Source: Musa acuminata AAA Group
Taxonomy: Eukaryota; Streptophyta; Magnoliopsida; Zingiberales; Musaceae
Assembly (NCBI RefSeq): GCF_036884655.1
Contig: NC_088327.1
Location: forward strand, 16,509,001-16,573,000
Reading direction: 5' to 3'
Length of the DNA: 64,000 nt
The stretch's first letter is position 1, and each line of letters opens with the position of its first letter. Shown piece by piece: positions 11,885 to 22,609 of this stretch. The notes under the pieces are model-generated. The model saw nothing but the letters and a program-made list of their open reading frames with translations. It searched no databases and was not told where the DNA came from. The position numbers and the translations under genes were made by a program.

Positions 11885-14800
11885 AGATGAGAATACTACT
11901 CTCATATATCTTCTTCTCTTTCCCACGTTGCCTCTTGGTCTAAATGGTGTTGCCAACAAATCTTTACCAAAGGTATAATTTTATTCTTTAGAACATGTTC
12001 TTTCCTTTCCAAGCTTTAGGTTCGTTGTTCTCCAAAAGTAATATTATCTCTTAGTTGTAGAGGTTGGTACGATATGACATGTGATGGATCCTTGATATAT
12101 CTTCGAAGCATAGACGCATGGAATACATCATGGATACTAGCTAAAGCCGGGAGCAATACCAATCTGTACGCCACAGGCCCGACCTTTTGTAAGATCTCAA
12201 ATGGGCCAATGAATCTTGGGGCTAACTTCCCTCTTTAACCAAACCTCATAACTCCCTTGGTTGGCGACACTTTTAAGAAGACGTGCTCACCAACTTCGAA
12301 CTCTAGATCTCTTCGCCTTCGATCTACATAATTTTTCTGACGACTTTGTGCTATTAATAATCTTTGACATATAATTCGAACATTATCAGCATCTTTTTGA
12401 ATTAATTGAGGTCCTAAAAGCTTCCATTCTCCTATCTCATCCCAATATACAGGTGATCTATACTTTCTTCCATAATGGGCTTCAAATGGAGCCATCTGTA
12501 TGCTAGAGTGGTAACTATTATTATAAGAAAACTCAATTAGGTGCAAGTGCATATCCCAACTCCCACCAAAGTCCAAAGCACATACTCTTAAGAGATCTTC
12601 AAGAGTTTGTATTGTCCTTTCAGATTGGCCATCAGTTTGGGGTGAAAAGTTGTACTAAACTTTAACTGTATGCTCAAAGATTTTTGTAGACTTCCCCAAA
12701 ACTTAGAGGTGAACCTTGGATCTCTATCTGAGATAATATTAACTGACACCCCATGATATCGAATAATTTCCTTAATATATAAGTTTGCTAGTTTATCTAA
12801 TAAATACTTCTTGTTAACAGGGAGGAAGTGAGCAGATTTAGCAAGTCTGTATACTACTATCCAAATTCCGTCATATCTTTTCGTATTGGATAATCTTGTC
12901 ACAAAATTCATAGTGACTTGCTCCCACTTCCATTCCCGAAATCCTTTGCAATTTTCCCGCAGGTACCCGATGTTTTATCTTCACTTGCTGGCACATCAGA
13001 TATTTAGAAACAAACTTTGCTATATCTCTCTTCGTACCATGCCACCAGTAGTTTTGACATAAATCTCGATACATCTTAGTAGTCCCGGGATGGATATTAA
13101 ATTTTGATCTATGTGTCTCCTCTAATAATTGCATCTTTATTGGATGGCTTTCGGGAACACAAAGTCGATTGTGGAATGTAATAGAATCATCTTTGGCTTG
13201 AAGGAATTCGGGTCTAGATCCTTGAGCTATCTCCTTAACTATCATCTAAATATATGTATCTTCCTTCTGACCTTCTTTAACCTTTTCTACCAAATATGAT
13301 TGTGCCATCAGACACGCAAGACCTTTATTTGTCTCTGATAAAAGTTTAAGTTTTAAGTCTGTCAACTCTATCATAATAGAATTCCTTTGAATATTCATAT
13401 AGGCTACAAGACTATAGGTATTTCTGCTTAAGGCATCATAAACTACATTAGCCTTCCTGATAGTTGATATTAAAATCATAATCTTTTAGAAAATCCAACC
13501 ATCTTCTTTGTCTCATATTTAAATCTTTCTGTATGAAAATATATTTGAGACTCTTATGATTTATGAAGATTTCAAAAGTCTGTCCATAGAGACAATGCCT
13601 CCAAATTTTCAGTGCAAAAATGATAGCTGCTAGCTCTAAGTCATGAGTAGGATAGTTCTTCTCATGAGACTTTAATTACCTAGATGCATAAGCAACTACC
13701 TTTTCGTTTTGCATCAAAACACAATCAAACCCTTGTAGTGAGGTGTCGCTATACACTACAAAACCTTCTCCCCCTGAAGGAATCACCAAGATAGGAACAC
13801 TGGTTAATTTCTTCTTCAATTCTTGAAAACTTTGTTGACAGTTATCATCCCACACAAATTTTATATTCTTTTGTGTCAACTTGGTCAATGGTGTTGCTAT
13901 TTTTGAAAAGCCTTCTACGAATCTTCTATAGTTTCCAGCCAAACCCAAGAAGCTTCTAATCTATGAAACATTAGAAGGTTGCTTCCATTTTATCACAGCT
14001 TCAATCTTGTGAGGGTCAACAGATATACCAGCACTCGAAATTACATGACCGAGAAATATAATTTCATTGAGCCAGAAGTTGTACTTGCTTAATTTGACAT
14101 ATAGATTCTCTTGCCTTAGAACTTCTAGAATTGTCTTAAGATGGTGTTCATACTCTGCTATGCTTTTGGAGTAGATCAAGATATCATCAATGAACATAAT
14201 TACAAATTTATCAAGATAAGGGTGGAACACCCTATTCACGAGATCCATGAAAGCAGCCGGTGCATTTGTGAGTCCAAAAGGTATTACTATGAATTCATAA
14301 TGACCATATCTTGTTTTAAAAGCAGTTTTCTGTATGTCTCCTTCCCTTATCTTCAATTGATGATACCTGGATCTCAAATCAATTTTCGAGTATACCTGAG
14401 TACCTTGAAGTTGATCAAATAGGTTATCTATTCGGGGAAGGAGATATTTATTCTTTATGGTCACTTGGTTGAGTTGTCTATAATCGATGCATAGTCGCAT
14501 AGATCCATCTTTCTTCTTCACAAATAAGACAGGAGCACCCCAAGGTGATACATTGAGTCGAATAAAACCTTTGTCCAAAAGCTCTTGGATCTGTTTCTTT
14601 AACTCCTCTAACTCAATTGGTGTCATTCTATACGGAGGTTTAAAAATAGGTGCAGTGTCAGGTAGAAGATCAATTGTAAATTCAATCTGCCTATTTGGTA
14701 GCAGTGCAATGGGGATGTCCTTTAATACTAGCTTCTTAGATTCTTCTCCAGAAATGAAGGCCAAGTATCCTTGACATCCTTTCAGTAATAGTTGGGTAGC

Positions 14801-16370
14801 ACTCAAGGCTGAAATAATATAAGGGAACTTTTCTTGAATCCCAATAAACTTGAAAGATGGTTGATCTAGGGGTGAGAAAGTAACAGTCTTCCGGAAACAA
14901 TCGACACTTGCATGGTATGCTGAAAGCCGGTCCATACCCAAGATAGCATCGAAATCTTGAAATTCTAGTAAAATAAGATCTACTAGCAAATCGTGACTTT
15001 CAATAGTAATAACGTAGTTTCTATATATATGATCAATTATCAAAGAGTTTCCAACTAGTGTTACTACCATTAATGCATTACTCATTGTCTCACGATTCCT
15101 ATATAGTTTCATAACAAAATAGGATGATATAAAAGAATGTGTAGAACCAGAATCTATAAGCACAGATGTTGGCATACCATAGAGTGTGATGATACTTTTA
15201 ATAATAGATCCCGATGCTTTAGCATCTTGATGAGTTAGTGCGTAGACTCTTGCCTGTCTTCCCTCTCTGGGTCCTAACTGTTGCTGTCCAACTGTTTGGG
15301 GTGGAGCTCGGCGTTGATGTTGCTTCCGTGGGTAGTCCTTCGACATGTGCCCTAATTGTTGATAATAAAAACATACACGTTATCCCATGGGGCATGAGGT
15401 GGAAACATGATCCAACATGATCTGTCTTCCCACAGAAATAACATCTTATGATGACTTGATTACTAGGAGCTCCTACTTGTTGATGTCCAAACTGTTTGCC
15501 TTTGCCTTTTTTTTAGGGTCCAGAATGTGATCCCTCATACGCAAATGGTGTAGCATTAAAAGGTCGCTTTTGATCCTTTGCTTGTTGTAGTTCATTATCC
15601 AATTTCTCCACCACCAGAGCTCGATTTAACACTTCAGCATATGTTGGTAAAATTAGTACTGTGACGGACTTTCTAATTGATGATCGAAGTCCCCTCTCAA
15701 AATGACGAGCTTTTTGACTTTCATTGAAAGCAATATGTGGAGAGAACTAGGCCAACTCAATAAAATAATGATCATATTCCATTACAGTTCTACTTCCTTA
15801 GTGGATGCTAAGGAACTCTTGTTGCTTCTCAATGCGAACTGAATCAGGAAAGAACTGCTCATAAAATGCATCTTTAAACTGCTCTCAAGTCACCACATTA
15901 CCTCTAGCCTCCAACATCCTCCTTTTTTAGGTCCACCAAGTGTCTACCTTCCCTTCCAAAATGAAAGAAGCAAAAGGATCCGGTTTGCCTATATTCAATA
16001 GCTTCGAATGTCTTCTCCACTTGACGAATCCAACGTTCAGCAAAGATTGGATTTGGTTTGCCCTCAAAAATTGGTGGTCCCAATCTCTTAAAGTGATCTA
16101 AGGTATTATTCATACCCTCAAAGTATCCTCTAATAGCATTGAGGACTCCATGTACGTCATCTTGACAATTGACGGGTGTTGGGGCATGAGGTGCATTTTG
16201 CGAAGTCGGAGAAGCTAGCCCATAATCAGTGACAAATATATATGAGGACTGGGTTTGCTCTACGATGCGTGGAACTTCTAAGTTATTGTTTGTTCGAACA
16301 CCTGACCATAAGCACCCCGAGTGACAGGACCGTTAATCTCTGAAATTGGCTCCATTACTTTTATAATAGG
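11885..16370 (-). pseudogene. Element A gag-pol, broken
   Basis: Read leftwards: gag pieces between 16370 and 15350 (including a CCHC-like zinc-knuckle stretch CYFCGKTDHVG at about 15440, now degenerate). A 461-residue open piece (15346-13961) holds protease with [10 protein letters not shown] and most of the reverse transcriptase with [11 protein letters not shown]. RNase H starts at 13948-13676 (VYSDTS). The tether and ADALSR-like end lie at 13479-13246. The integrase zinc finger is at 13245-12871 (H-H-C-C, with HRSKFNIHPG and a C-x2-C remnant) and the core with IISDRDPRF is at 12911-12588. The integrase C-terminus is at 12576-12235 and a damaged chromodomain (with QEATWE) is near 12050-11890. 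Several frameshifts and stops separate them, and the region around the third catalytic acid of integrase is out of frame. Not able to code a working polyprotein. Confidence 0.88.
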
Positions 16371-16425
16371 TTAAAGACAATCATCGGTTAAAGTCAATCA
16401 AGGGACCTAATACATACAGACCCTA

Positions 16426-16443
16426 GATCATGCTTTGATACCA
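16426..16443 (-). other. Primer-binding site of element A
   Basis: On the minus strand TGGTATCAAAGCATGATC follows the 5' LTR after an 8-base spacer. It fits tRNA-iMet with one change from the usual TGGTATCAGAGC. Confidence 0.85.
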
Positions 16444-16451
16444 TAAAAAGA

Positions 16452-18519
16452 TGTTATATCTTGGATATTTTTTTTTCATATCTTTTCATACATTCAGAGT
16501 CAAGTAGATAAACATCACTTTATTCATCATTTATAAACATTTATTATAATTCATTTATTCATCAAATCACAAGTAGAAAAATAAACATGGTGATGTTAAC
16601 TTCAAGAATCATCCAAGTGACTCTACTTAGCAGTAGAGGAAGGTCCGCTCTCTACTGGAATCCGATTTAGTACTAAAGGGAGGTTGCTCTGAAAATCAAA
16701 AATAAAAAAAATTCAGCAACGCTGAGTAGGAACCCCAAAAGTCAACTCAAATGAATACATGATCAAAATTCAATCATCTCATTGGCGTATATCAAATACC
16801 CGAAGGAGCACTCCCCCAACAGCGGATGAAGAGGCTTTATCCTACAGGATGAGTTTGTGTTCTCTCAATAGCGGATGGAGGCAAACTCATATCGCACTCC
16901 CAATAGCGGATGGAGTGGTGTCCCTCACCCGCCAAAGTGGGGACACGTTCCTCCCAACAGTGGATGGAGGAACCGTCCAGCTGCCACGTCTGACGGCCCG
17001 CTAATCCCCGAAGGGAATCGCCCTACCTGCTCTCGACAGGGAAATAACATAATCTCACATTGGTCAATGTCCATATCGAGATAAAATAACACATTTAAAA
17101 CATCTCTTTCAAATATCATCAATATCAAATAATACAAATTAGCCCTCAATTGACTTGAACCCTAGTTCAATCGATCCAATTGAACTCAATTTACTAGAAT
17201 CTAACTAAATCGATCTTTAATCCTCATTTAACTAGTTTGGAACCACCCTAGACTAGTATAATTTGGACTAGATTAGGTTAAACTGACTTGAATAAGTCAA
17301 TCGATTCGAAATCACCCTGAGTCGATCTAGACTAATCAAGCCTAGTTTAGTTCAATCAATATTTGGGCTCAAATCCAATAACAATATTGGGCTAGATTGG
17401 GCCAGCCCATCTATTGGTCATGTGCATTACATATGACTAGGCGTGCATCACACAAGGCTGGCCCAGCCCTAGCCCATGAACTGATCATGTGCGTCGCATG
17501 TGACCGCCCATGATGGTTGGGTTGGGCTAGCCTACGGGCCAAGGCCTGACCCGTGGGTTGGGCTTGGCTTATGGGCTGGGCCTAGCTAGTGGGTTATGGC
17601 CTTAACCTATGATTTAGGCTTGGCCTGTGAGCAATTTCAATCCAATTCATATCCAATTTTATACAACAACAAATATTCGCTAACAATTATATAAACAAAA
17701 AAATATAATAACACATTAAAAGATATATTATAAGATAAGCTTTAATATAAGGAAATAACCTTTTAAATTCAAATAAAAAACATACTTTCAACACATGTAT
17801 AATTTCAAAATATTCTAGTCAAATAAATTTTAAATCATTCAGGATAGTACATTTTAATTTTCAGTTAAAGAATATCAAAAATTCTAGATAACATATTTTA
17901 ATTTAACAAAAATCTCAATCCAAATAAGATTAAAGGCAAGTTGTAATGTCAGGAAATATCATATATTTAATACATGAAACATGTAAATTTTTAACGTGTT
18001 TAAATCTAAAAATAAAAAAAACCATAAGCAGAGGTCAAAGAACATTATAAAAACTTCAATTGATAGACTTTAATGCAATAATAAAAATTTTGACATTTAA
18101 AGAATTGATAAATATTTTTCAAACTATAAAACATTCAACATTTAAAAAATCAAAATAAAAACTAAAACTTTCATTTTCAAGAAAGGTAGGGAAACCTACC
18201 TCAAGTCAACAGGGTGTAACTCCTCGTTCCTCTCGTTGTTAGGCTTCGCTATGTGAGGATCGAAGGAGAGAAATCCCTCCCCTTAAATAGGAGGAGATGA
18301 GCCTCCATTAAAGAAAATTTATTTTTATTTTCGTATTTATTTAATATAAATTATTTTTATTTAATATACTAACAAATATGATATCACCCTATTTGGAATA
18401 CTTAATAGTTATTTCCTAATTCGTATTAACAAATAAGGAAATAGATTAAGATTTCCTAAATTACAATGGCAAGTAAGGAAAAAAATTATTTCCTAACTTA
18501 ATTATTTGGTTTGATTACA
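16452..18519 (-). repeat. Element A 5' LTR (right copy)
   Basis: Intact TG...CA form on the minus strand (TGTAATC to GATATAACA), 2068 bases. It differs from the left copy by scattered substitutions and a few small indels, pointing to an insertion that is not very old. Confidence 0.9.
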
Positions 18520-19395
18520 CCTAAACTAGTATAGTACATGCACAGTCATATGCAGTCCACATGAGCTGACCCAACTTAGCGCAGTGCTATGTAGTCTAGC
18601 CCATTGCCTTTACTTTGTTTAATTTTGGCCAAAGCATTAATTGAATTAAATCAAATTTGATCAGTTTGGATCGATTCAGGATGATCTCGAACTGCTTTGA
18701 TTTATACTAGTCTGTTTAATCTAAATTGAACTCAATCTAGTCCAAATTATATTAGTCTATGGCAGTTCCAAACAGGTTAAATAAGGATTAGAGATCGGTT
18801 CAATTAGTTTCTAAGTAAATTAAGTTCAATTAGACTGCTTGAGTTAGGGCTCAAGCCAATTGATTGTTAATTGATATTATTTGACATTAATAATGTTTGA
18901 AAGATAAATTGAGATGTTTTAATATATTATATCATCCCGATATGGACATGATCAGTATGCGATGATTTTGTTTCCTTACATAGGGTAGGTAGAGCGATTC
19001 TCTTTGGAGATTAACGGGTCATCAGACGTAGCGACTGAATGGTTCCTCTATTTGATGTCGGGAGGAATGTGTCCTCACTTTGACGAGTGAAGGACACCAC
19101 TCCATCCGCTATTGTGAATACGATATGGGTTTGTCTCCATCCGCTGTTGGGAGAACACAAATTCATCCCATAGGATAAAATATATTCATCCACTGTTAGG
19201 GGAGTGCTCCTTTGAGTATTTGATATATACTAGTGGGATGATTGACTTTTAGATATGTATTTGTTTTTCAGTTGATTTATAGGGGTTCTTACTCAGTGTT
19301 ACTAAAATTTCTTCGTTTTATTTTTTATTTTCAAAGCAACCTCCCAATATCATTAGATCGGATTTCAATGGAGAGCAGACCTTCCTCTACCATTA
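18520..19395 (+). repeat. Old solo LTR, piece 2 of 3
   Basis: Continues, in the inverted orientation relative to element A, from the place where piece 1 stops. It includes GATCGATTCAGGATGATC, CCCGATATGGACATGATCAG and the GGAGTGCTCCTTTGAGTATTTG block seen inverted in A's LTRs at about 10110 and 16800. It stops at 19395, where element B begins. An ORF-like stretch on the minus strand here (19193-19011) is only the LTR repeat. Confidence 0.8.
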
Positions 19396-19844
19396 TGTCA
19401 CGAACAAAGTTGTAAACGGGGTGTTTAATGTAATGCTCATTTATGTCCGTATCTTTCGGTTTTGTTCATGCCTTGCACAGCATGTAGAAGGCTGACAATA
19501 GGCTTAGAAGCCCTATTTTAGTTGGCTTTGGTGGTCGATTTAGGCTTATAAATGAAGGTTGTGTCATGTGGGCACTTGTGGGGATTTCAGTCTATAGTGG
19601 ACCATCTTGGACTCTTTGATATGTGATCGTTCAGAGTTTGCAAAGTCTATGTTTGTAATTTGCATTGGCTACAAAGTGTTTGCTGAAATGGTTGCTTGTG
19701 GATCTCGAGTGAAACGTTTTCTCTAACCCATTTTCTCTTTTGTAGGTCTTAAGGGACTATAGGAGGTTTCGGGGAGGCTGACCTTTGCGGACGAATACGC
19801 AAGGGTGCCGCATGACTTAGGTAAAATCAGTTAAGTTCGTGACA
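19396..19844 (+). repeat. Element B 5' LTR
   Basis: 449 bases, from TGTCACGAAC to GTTCGTGACA. Its last 280 bases match 28997-29279. The end (TTTCTCTTTTGTAGGTC... through CGCAAGGGTGCCGC...TTAGG) is clearly related to the end of element C's LTRs. Confidence 0.85.
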
Positions 19845-19846
19845 TT

Positions 19847-19858
19847 TGGTATCAGAGC
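19847..19858 (+). other. Primer-binding site of element B
   Basis: TGGTATCAGAGC two bases after the 5' LTR, a perfect tRNA-iMet site, followed by GAGACAAGCAC, which parallels GGGCAAGCAC at the same place in element C. Confidence 0.9.
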
Positions 19859-21813
19859 GAGACAAGCACATATATAAACACTTAGTATACAAACGTGGGG
19901 GACCTAACGGAGTTGTGTTGAGGGCAGCCAGCATGCGCAACCGTTTGGGGGAAACAAGCATTGAGATGTAGGGAAAGGAGTCGCTCAGAGGAACAAGCAT
20001 CCAAGATTGGCATTCAGAGGAATGACCAACCCTTCACGCGAGAGGTACCACAAGGATAAACAAGCTGGGAAGAATGCCTAGCGTACAAAGGTTGGGATGG
20101 CTAAGTTTGAGCTACGGCCCGACGTTGGTAACCAAATTTGACAGTGCTCAAGACAAGCGGGGCACTTAGTAAATGATGAGACCGTGCAAAGTGGGATGGG
20201 TTGCTCAACGACCAAAATAATTGTGTATAACTCGCAGAGGTTAGGGGAATTGCTAACTCAAAGAATTCGGTACTCATGCAAGGGCTTGTATGTGGACGAT
20301 GGAATGTTCATGGCCATCCCAATGCGACTGAAACTCAGTGCCATCTAGCAAGTTTCTCTTTAGCATGAGAATGATACGTACGTAAAAGGCTGAAGTGTGC
20401 AGCAAGTTCAACATATTGCTAGGCCTTGACGGGTGTAGTGTGGGCTGTATTGGCAAAGAGTCACAATCTAGCAAGTGCGTTTACGAGGACAGATCAATGC
20501 ATCGTTTATTCGACGAGGCGAAGTAGTCTAAGGGGATGGTTGTCTCTAAAACTTTTAGAGGGAAGGATGCAAAGAGAGAAGTTGCTCCAATGGGATAGAT
20601 ATCTAAGAGAGATAAGCCTCAGTTCTCCAGAGAGAGAATCATGTACAACGGAACGCATATGTTGAGGAGTAACTTAAGACAACAACTCCACAAAGCTCAA
20701 CGAACAGAGCGAGTGGCGAGGAGTCGTTGCATGATCTCACATGAGGTAATGCATTGGTGGATGTATTGCGAGATCAAGTGGGGGTGCGACCCCAAGGCAA
20801 CACCAAATGAAGGCACACTTAGAGCCGATATAGATCGGACTTAACGGAGGGCTAACTCGTGGAATAGTGGGTGCAAGAGCCACCATCAATTCAATGCAAA
20901 TCGAGGAGCGGAGCAAGTTGGGTGTAACTTGGTGAAGTTCGCAAGCCGCATGAAGGGAGTTGGTATAGAAGATGGAATATAGAGCGGAGGCACGAACCTT
21001 TCCTTGGACAGAACGCTTGCAGAGGCAAGAGTGGGATCATGTCATTCCATGAGTCCTTTATTCTGATGGAGCAGACTCATCCTGCACGGTGCCAAAGACG
21101 AATGAAGCTTCGAGGCACATACACCTTATCTCGATGAAGCATTTGACGAAAGAACTAAGGTGACTCAACTTACAAAGGCGAAGTTAGGGTTAGAAGACCT
21201 TGGCACGAGGCAAGAGGACGCGAAGACAGGTACTCTTGAAGAATATGCCACAGTGTTGTAATTCGAGTTACCATGAAGGAAGCGATGCGCAGTGGAGATT
21301 ATGCTAGTGAGGGCAGAGGCCCAGGATCCAAACAATCGTGCACCAATTTAAGCGAAGTTAGTGGACTTCGGGAGCTGTTAAGTGATAAACTATCCTAGAG
21401 CTGTGCTTCATCCGAGTGTGACCTGAGAGCAAGTGGACGGAGGTCGATTGTCAAAGGAGCGAACACAATTGAAGGTAGCAGAGGCCCTGTAATGTGTTGA
21501 CAAAGGCCACGTATGAAGAGATCGCAATATGAGTTCATCCCACAATGATCAGAATATAAATGAGATGTCACTAAGAGGCGACATAGTGCAGCGAATCGTG
21601 GTGAAACAATTCAATGCAATGCGACACACATGGGACAAATCCCGCGAGGGATTAGGTTATACAGAGGTATGATTGAGAGCTCCACTTCGGGGAACAACAC
21701 GACGGCAAGAAGGGCTATGGATTCAAAAAGTGAATACCATGGTACCATAGAGGCGAGTCTTCCATGCGTGCATCGAATTTTGCATCGAATGAAAGCCTTG
21801 GTCATCACCATAT

Positions 21814-22548
21814 TGTCACGAATAGTCGTCGCGCACCCACAACAACTTCGTTCAACGAACTGTTTGTCGCTCTCATCTACATGTACAGTTACTTGGCAGC
21901 CTATTTTGCCTTGGTTTTGAGTCATTTTGCTTGTAAAAATGTAAGTTCGAACAAGCTGCAGCATTACAAAGCGACTGCTCACCGAACCGAGCAAAACAGC
22001 CCCAAAACAGCTCCGTTTTCGTGTGTCGCGGGCTGATTTCTGGAATCTGCCTCCGCTCACCAAAACGTCAGCCATCCCAGTCCCTTTGAACCCCTTGGGT
22101 GGCACAGGGTTGGATGGGGCTTCGGTATAGTACCGGGCGTTGAACACTCATTCGCAAGTTTGCACGTTGCCTTGACGGGAACTTGTTGTCGCGCCCGGGA
22201 CTCGGTGAGCAGCTGTTTGTGAGCTTGCAGTTGTTCGTTCAACCTTCTAAAGCCCTTGTTTTCCCCCTCTCCCTCTTTTCTCTTGTGCACGCAAGGTGCT
22301 CGCTGAATTGCTTGTAAAGCTTCCCCTCTTTTCGCGAGATGTCGGGACTTGTCCATTGCTCATTCTTTCGAACTAATCAACTTTCTCTTTTACAGGTCCT
22401 TCGGGACCTGCGAGAGGTTACAAGTGGGCTGATCTTTGCGGAGCAAATATCGCAAGGGCGAAGCGCGACTTAGGCAACGCAAGCTAAGTTCGCGTCTTGG
22501 CCGCAAGGGTGCCTCACGCCTTAGGCAATTCCAGCTAAGGCCGTGACA
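21814..22548 (+). repeat. Element C 5' LTR
   Basis: TGTCACG to CGTGACA, a 6-base perfect inverted end pair (TGTCAC/GTGACA). It contains a perfect hairpin at 22393-22410. Minus-strand ORFs here repeat identically in the 3' LTR and are not genes. Confidence 0.92.
22393..22410 (+). other. UUCG-tetraloop hairpin in element C LTR
   Basis: CAGGTCC, TTCG, GGACCTG: a perfect 7-base-pair stem closed by C-G around a TTCG loop, the exceptionally stable cUUCGg form in RNA. It follows a pyrimidine run ending in ACAG. The same hairpin is at 27924-27941 in the 3' LTR. Confidence 0.7.
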
Positions 22549-22551
22549 TTG

Positions 22552-22563
22552 TGGTATCAGAGC
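22552..22563 (+). other. Primer-binding site of element C
   Basis: TGGTATCAGAGC three bases after the 5' LTR end, complementary to initiator tRNA-Met. Confidence 0.92.
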
Positions 22564-22609
22564 GGGCAAGCACTTCGAGCGAGCAGCGAAGGAACTTTGC
22601 AACTTTGCC

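Larger units (their letters stand above)
9766..18519 (-). mobile_element. Element A: Tekay-like Ty3/gypsy retrotransposon, minus strand
   Basis: An 8.75-kb element with two 2.07-kb direct LTRs, a primer-binding site next to the right LTR, a polypurine tract next to the left LTR, and a decayed gag-pol between them, all on the minus strand. Pol order is protease, reverse transcriptase, RNase H, integrase, chromodomain, as in gypsy chromoviruses. The protease start ([13 protein letters not shown]), the FIDD form of the RT active site and the long LTRs suggest the Tekay/Del clade. It is inserted in an older LTR of its own family. No matching target duplication is visible (CATAC before, CCTAA after). 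Confidence 0.88.

Noticed and set aside
12235..16120. Endogenous pararetrovirus as an alternative to element A
   Set aside because: Flanking 2.07-kb LTRs, an iMet primer site, a polypurine tract and an integrase show a Ty3/gypsy retrotransposon; no movement-protein or viral coat motif is seen.
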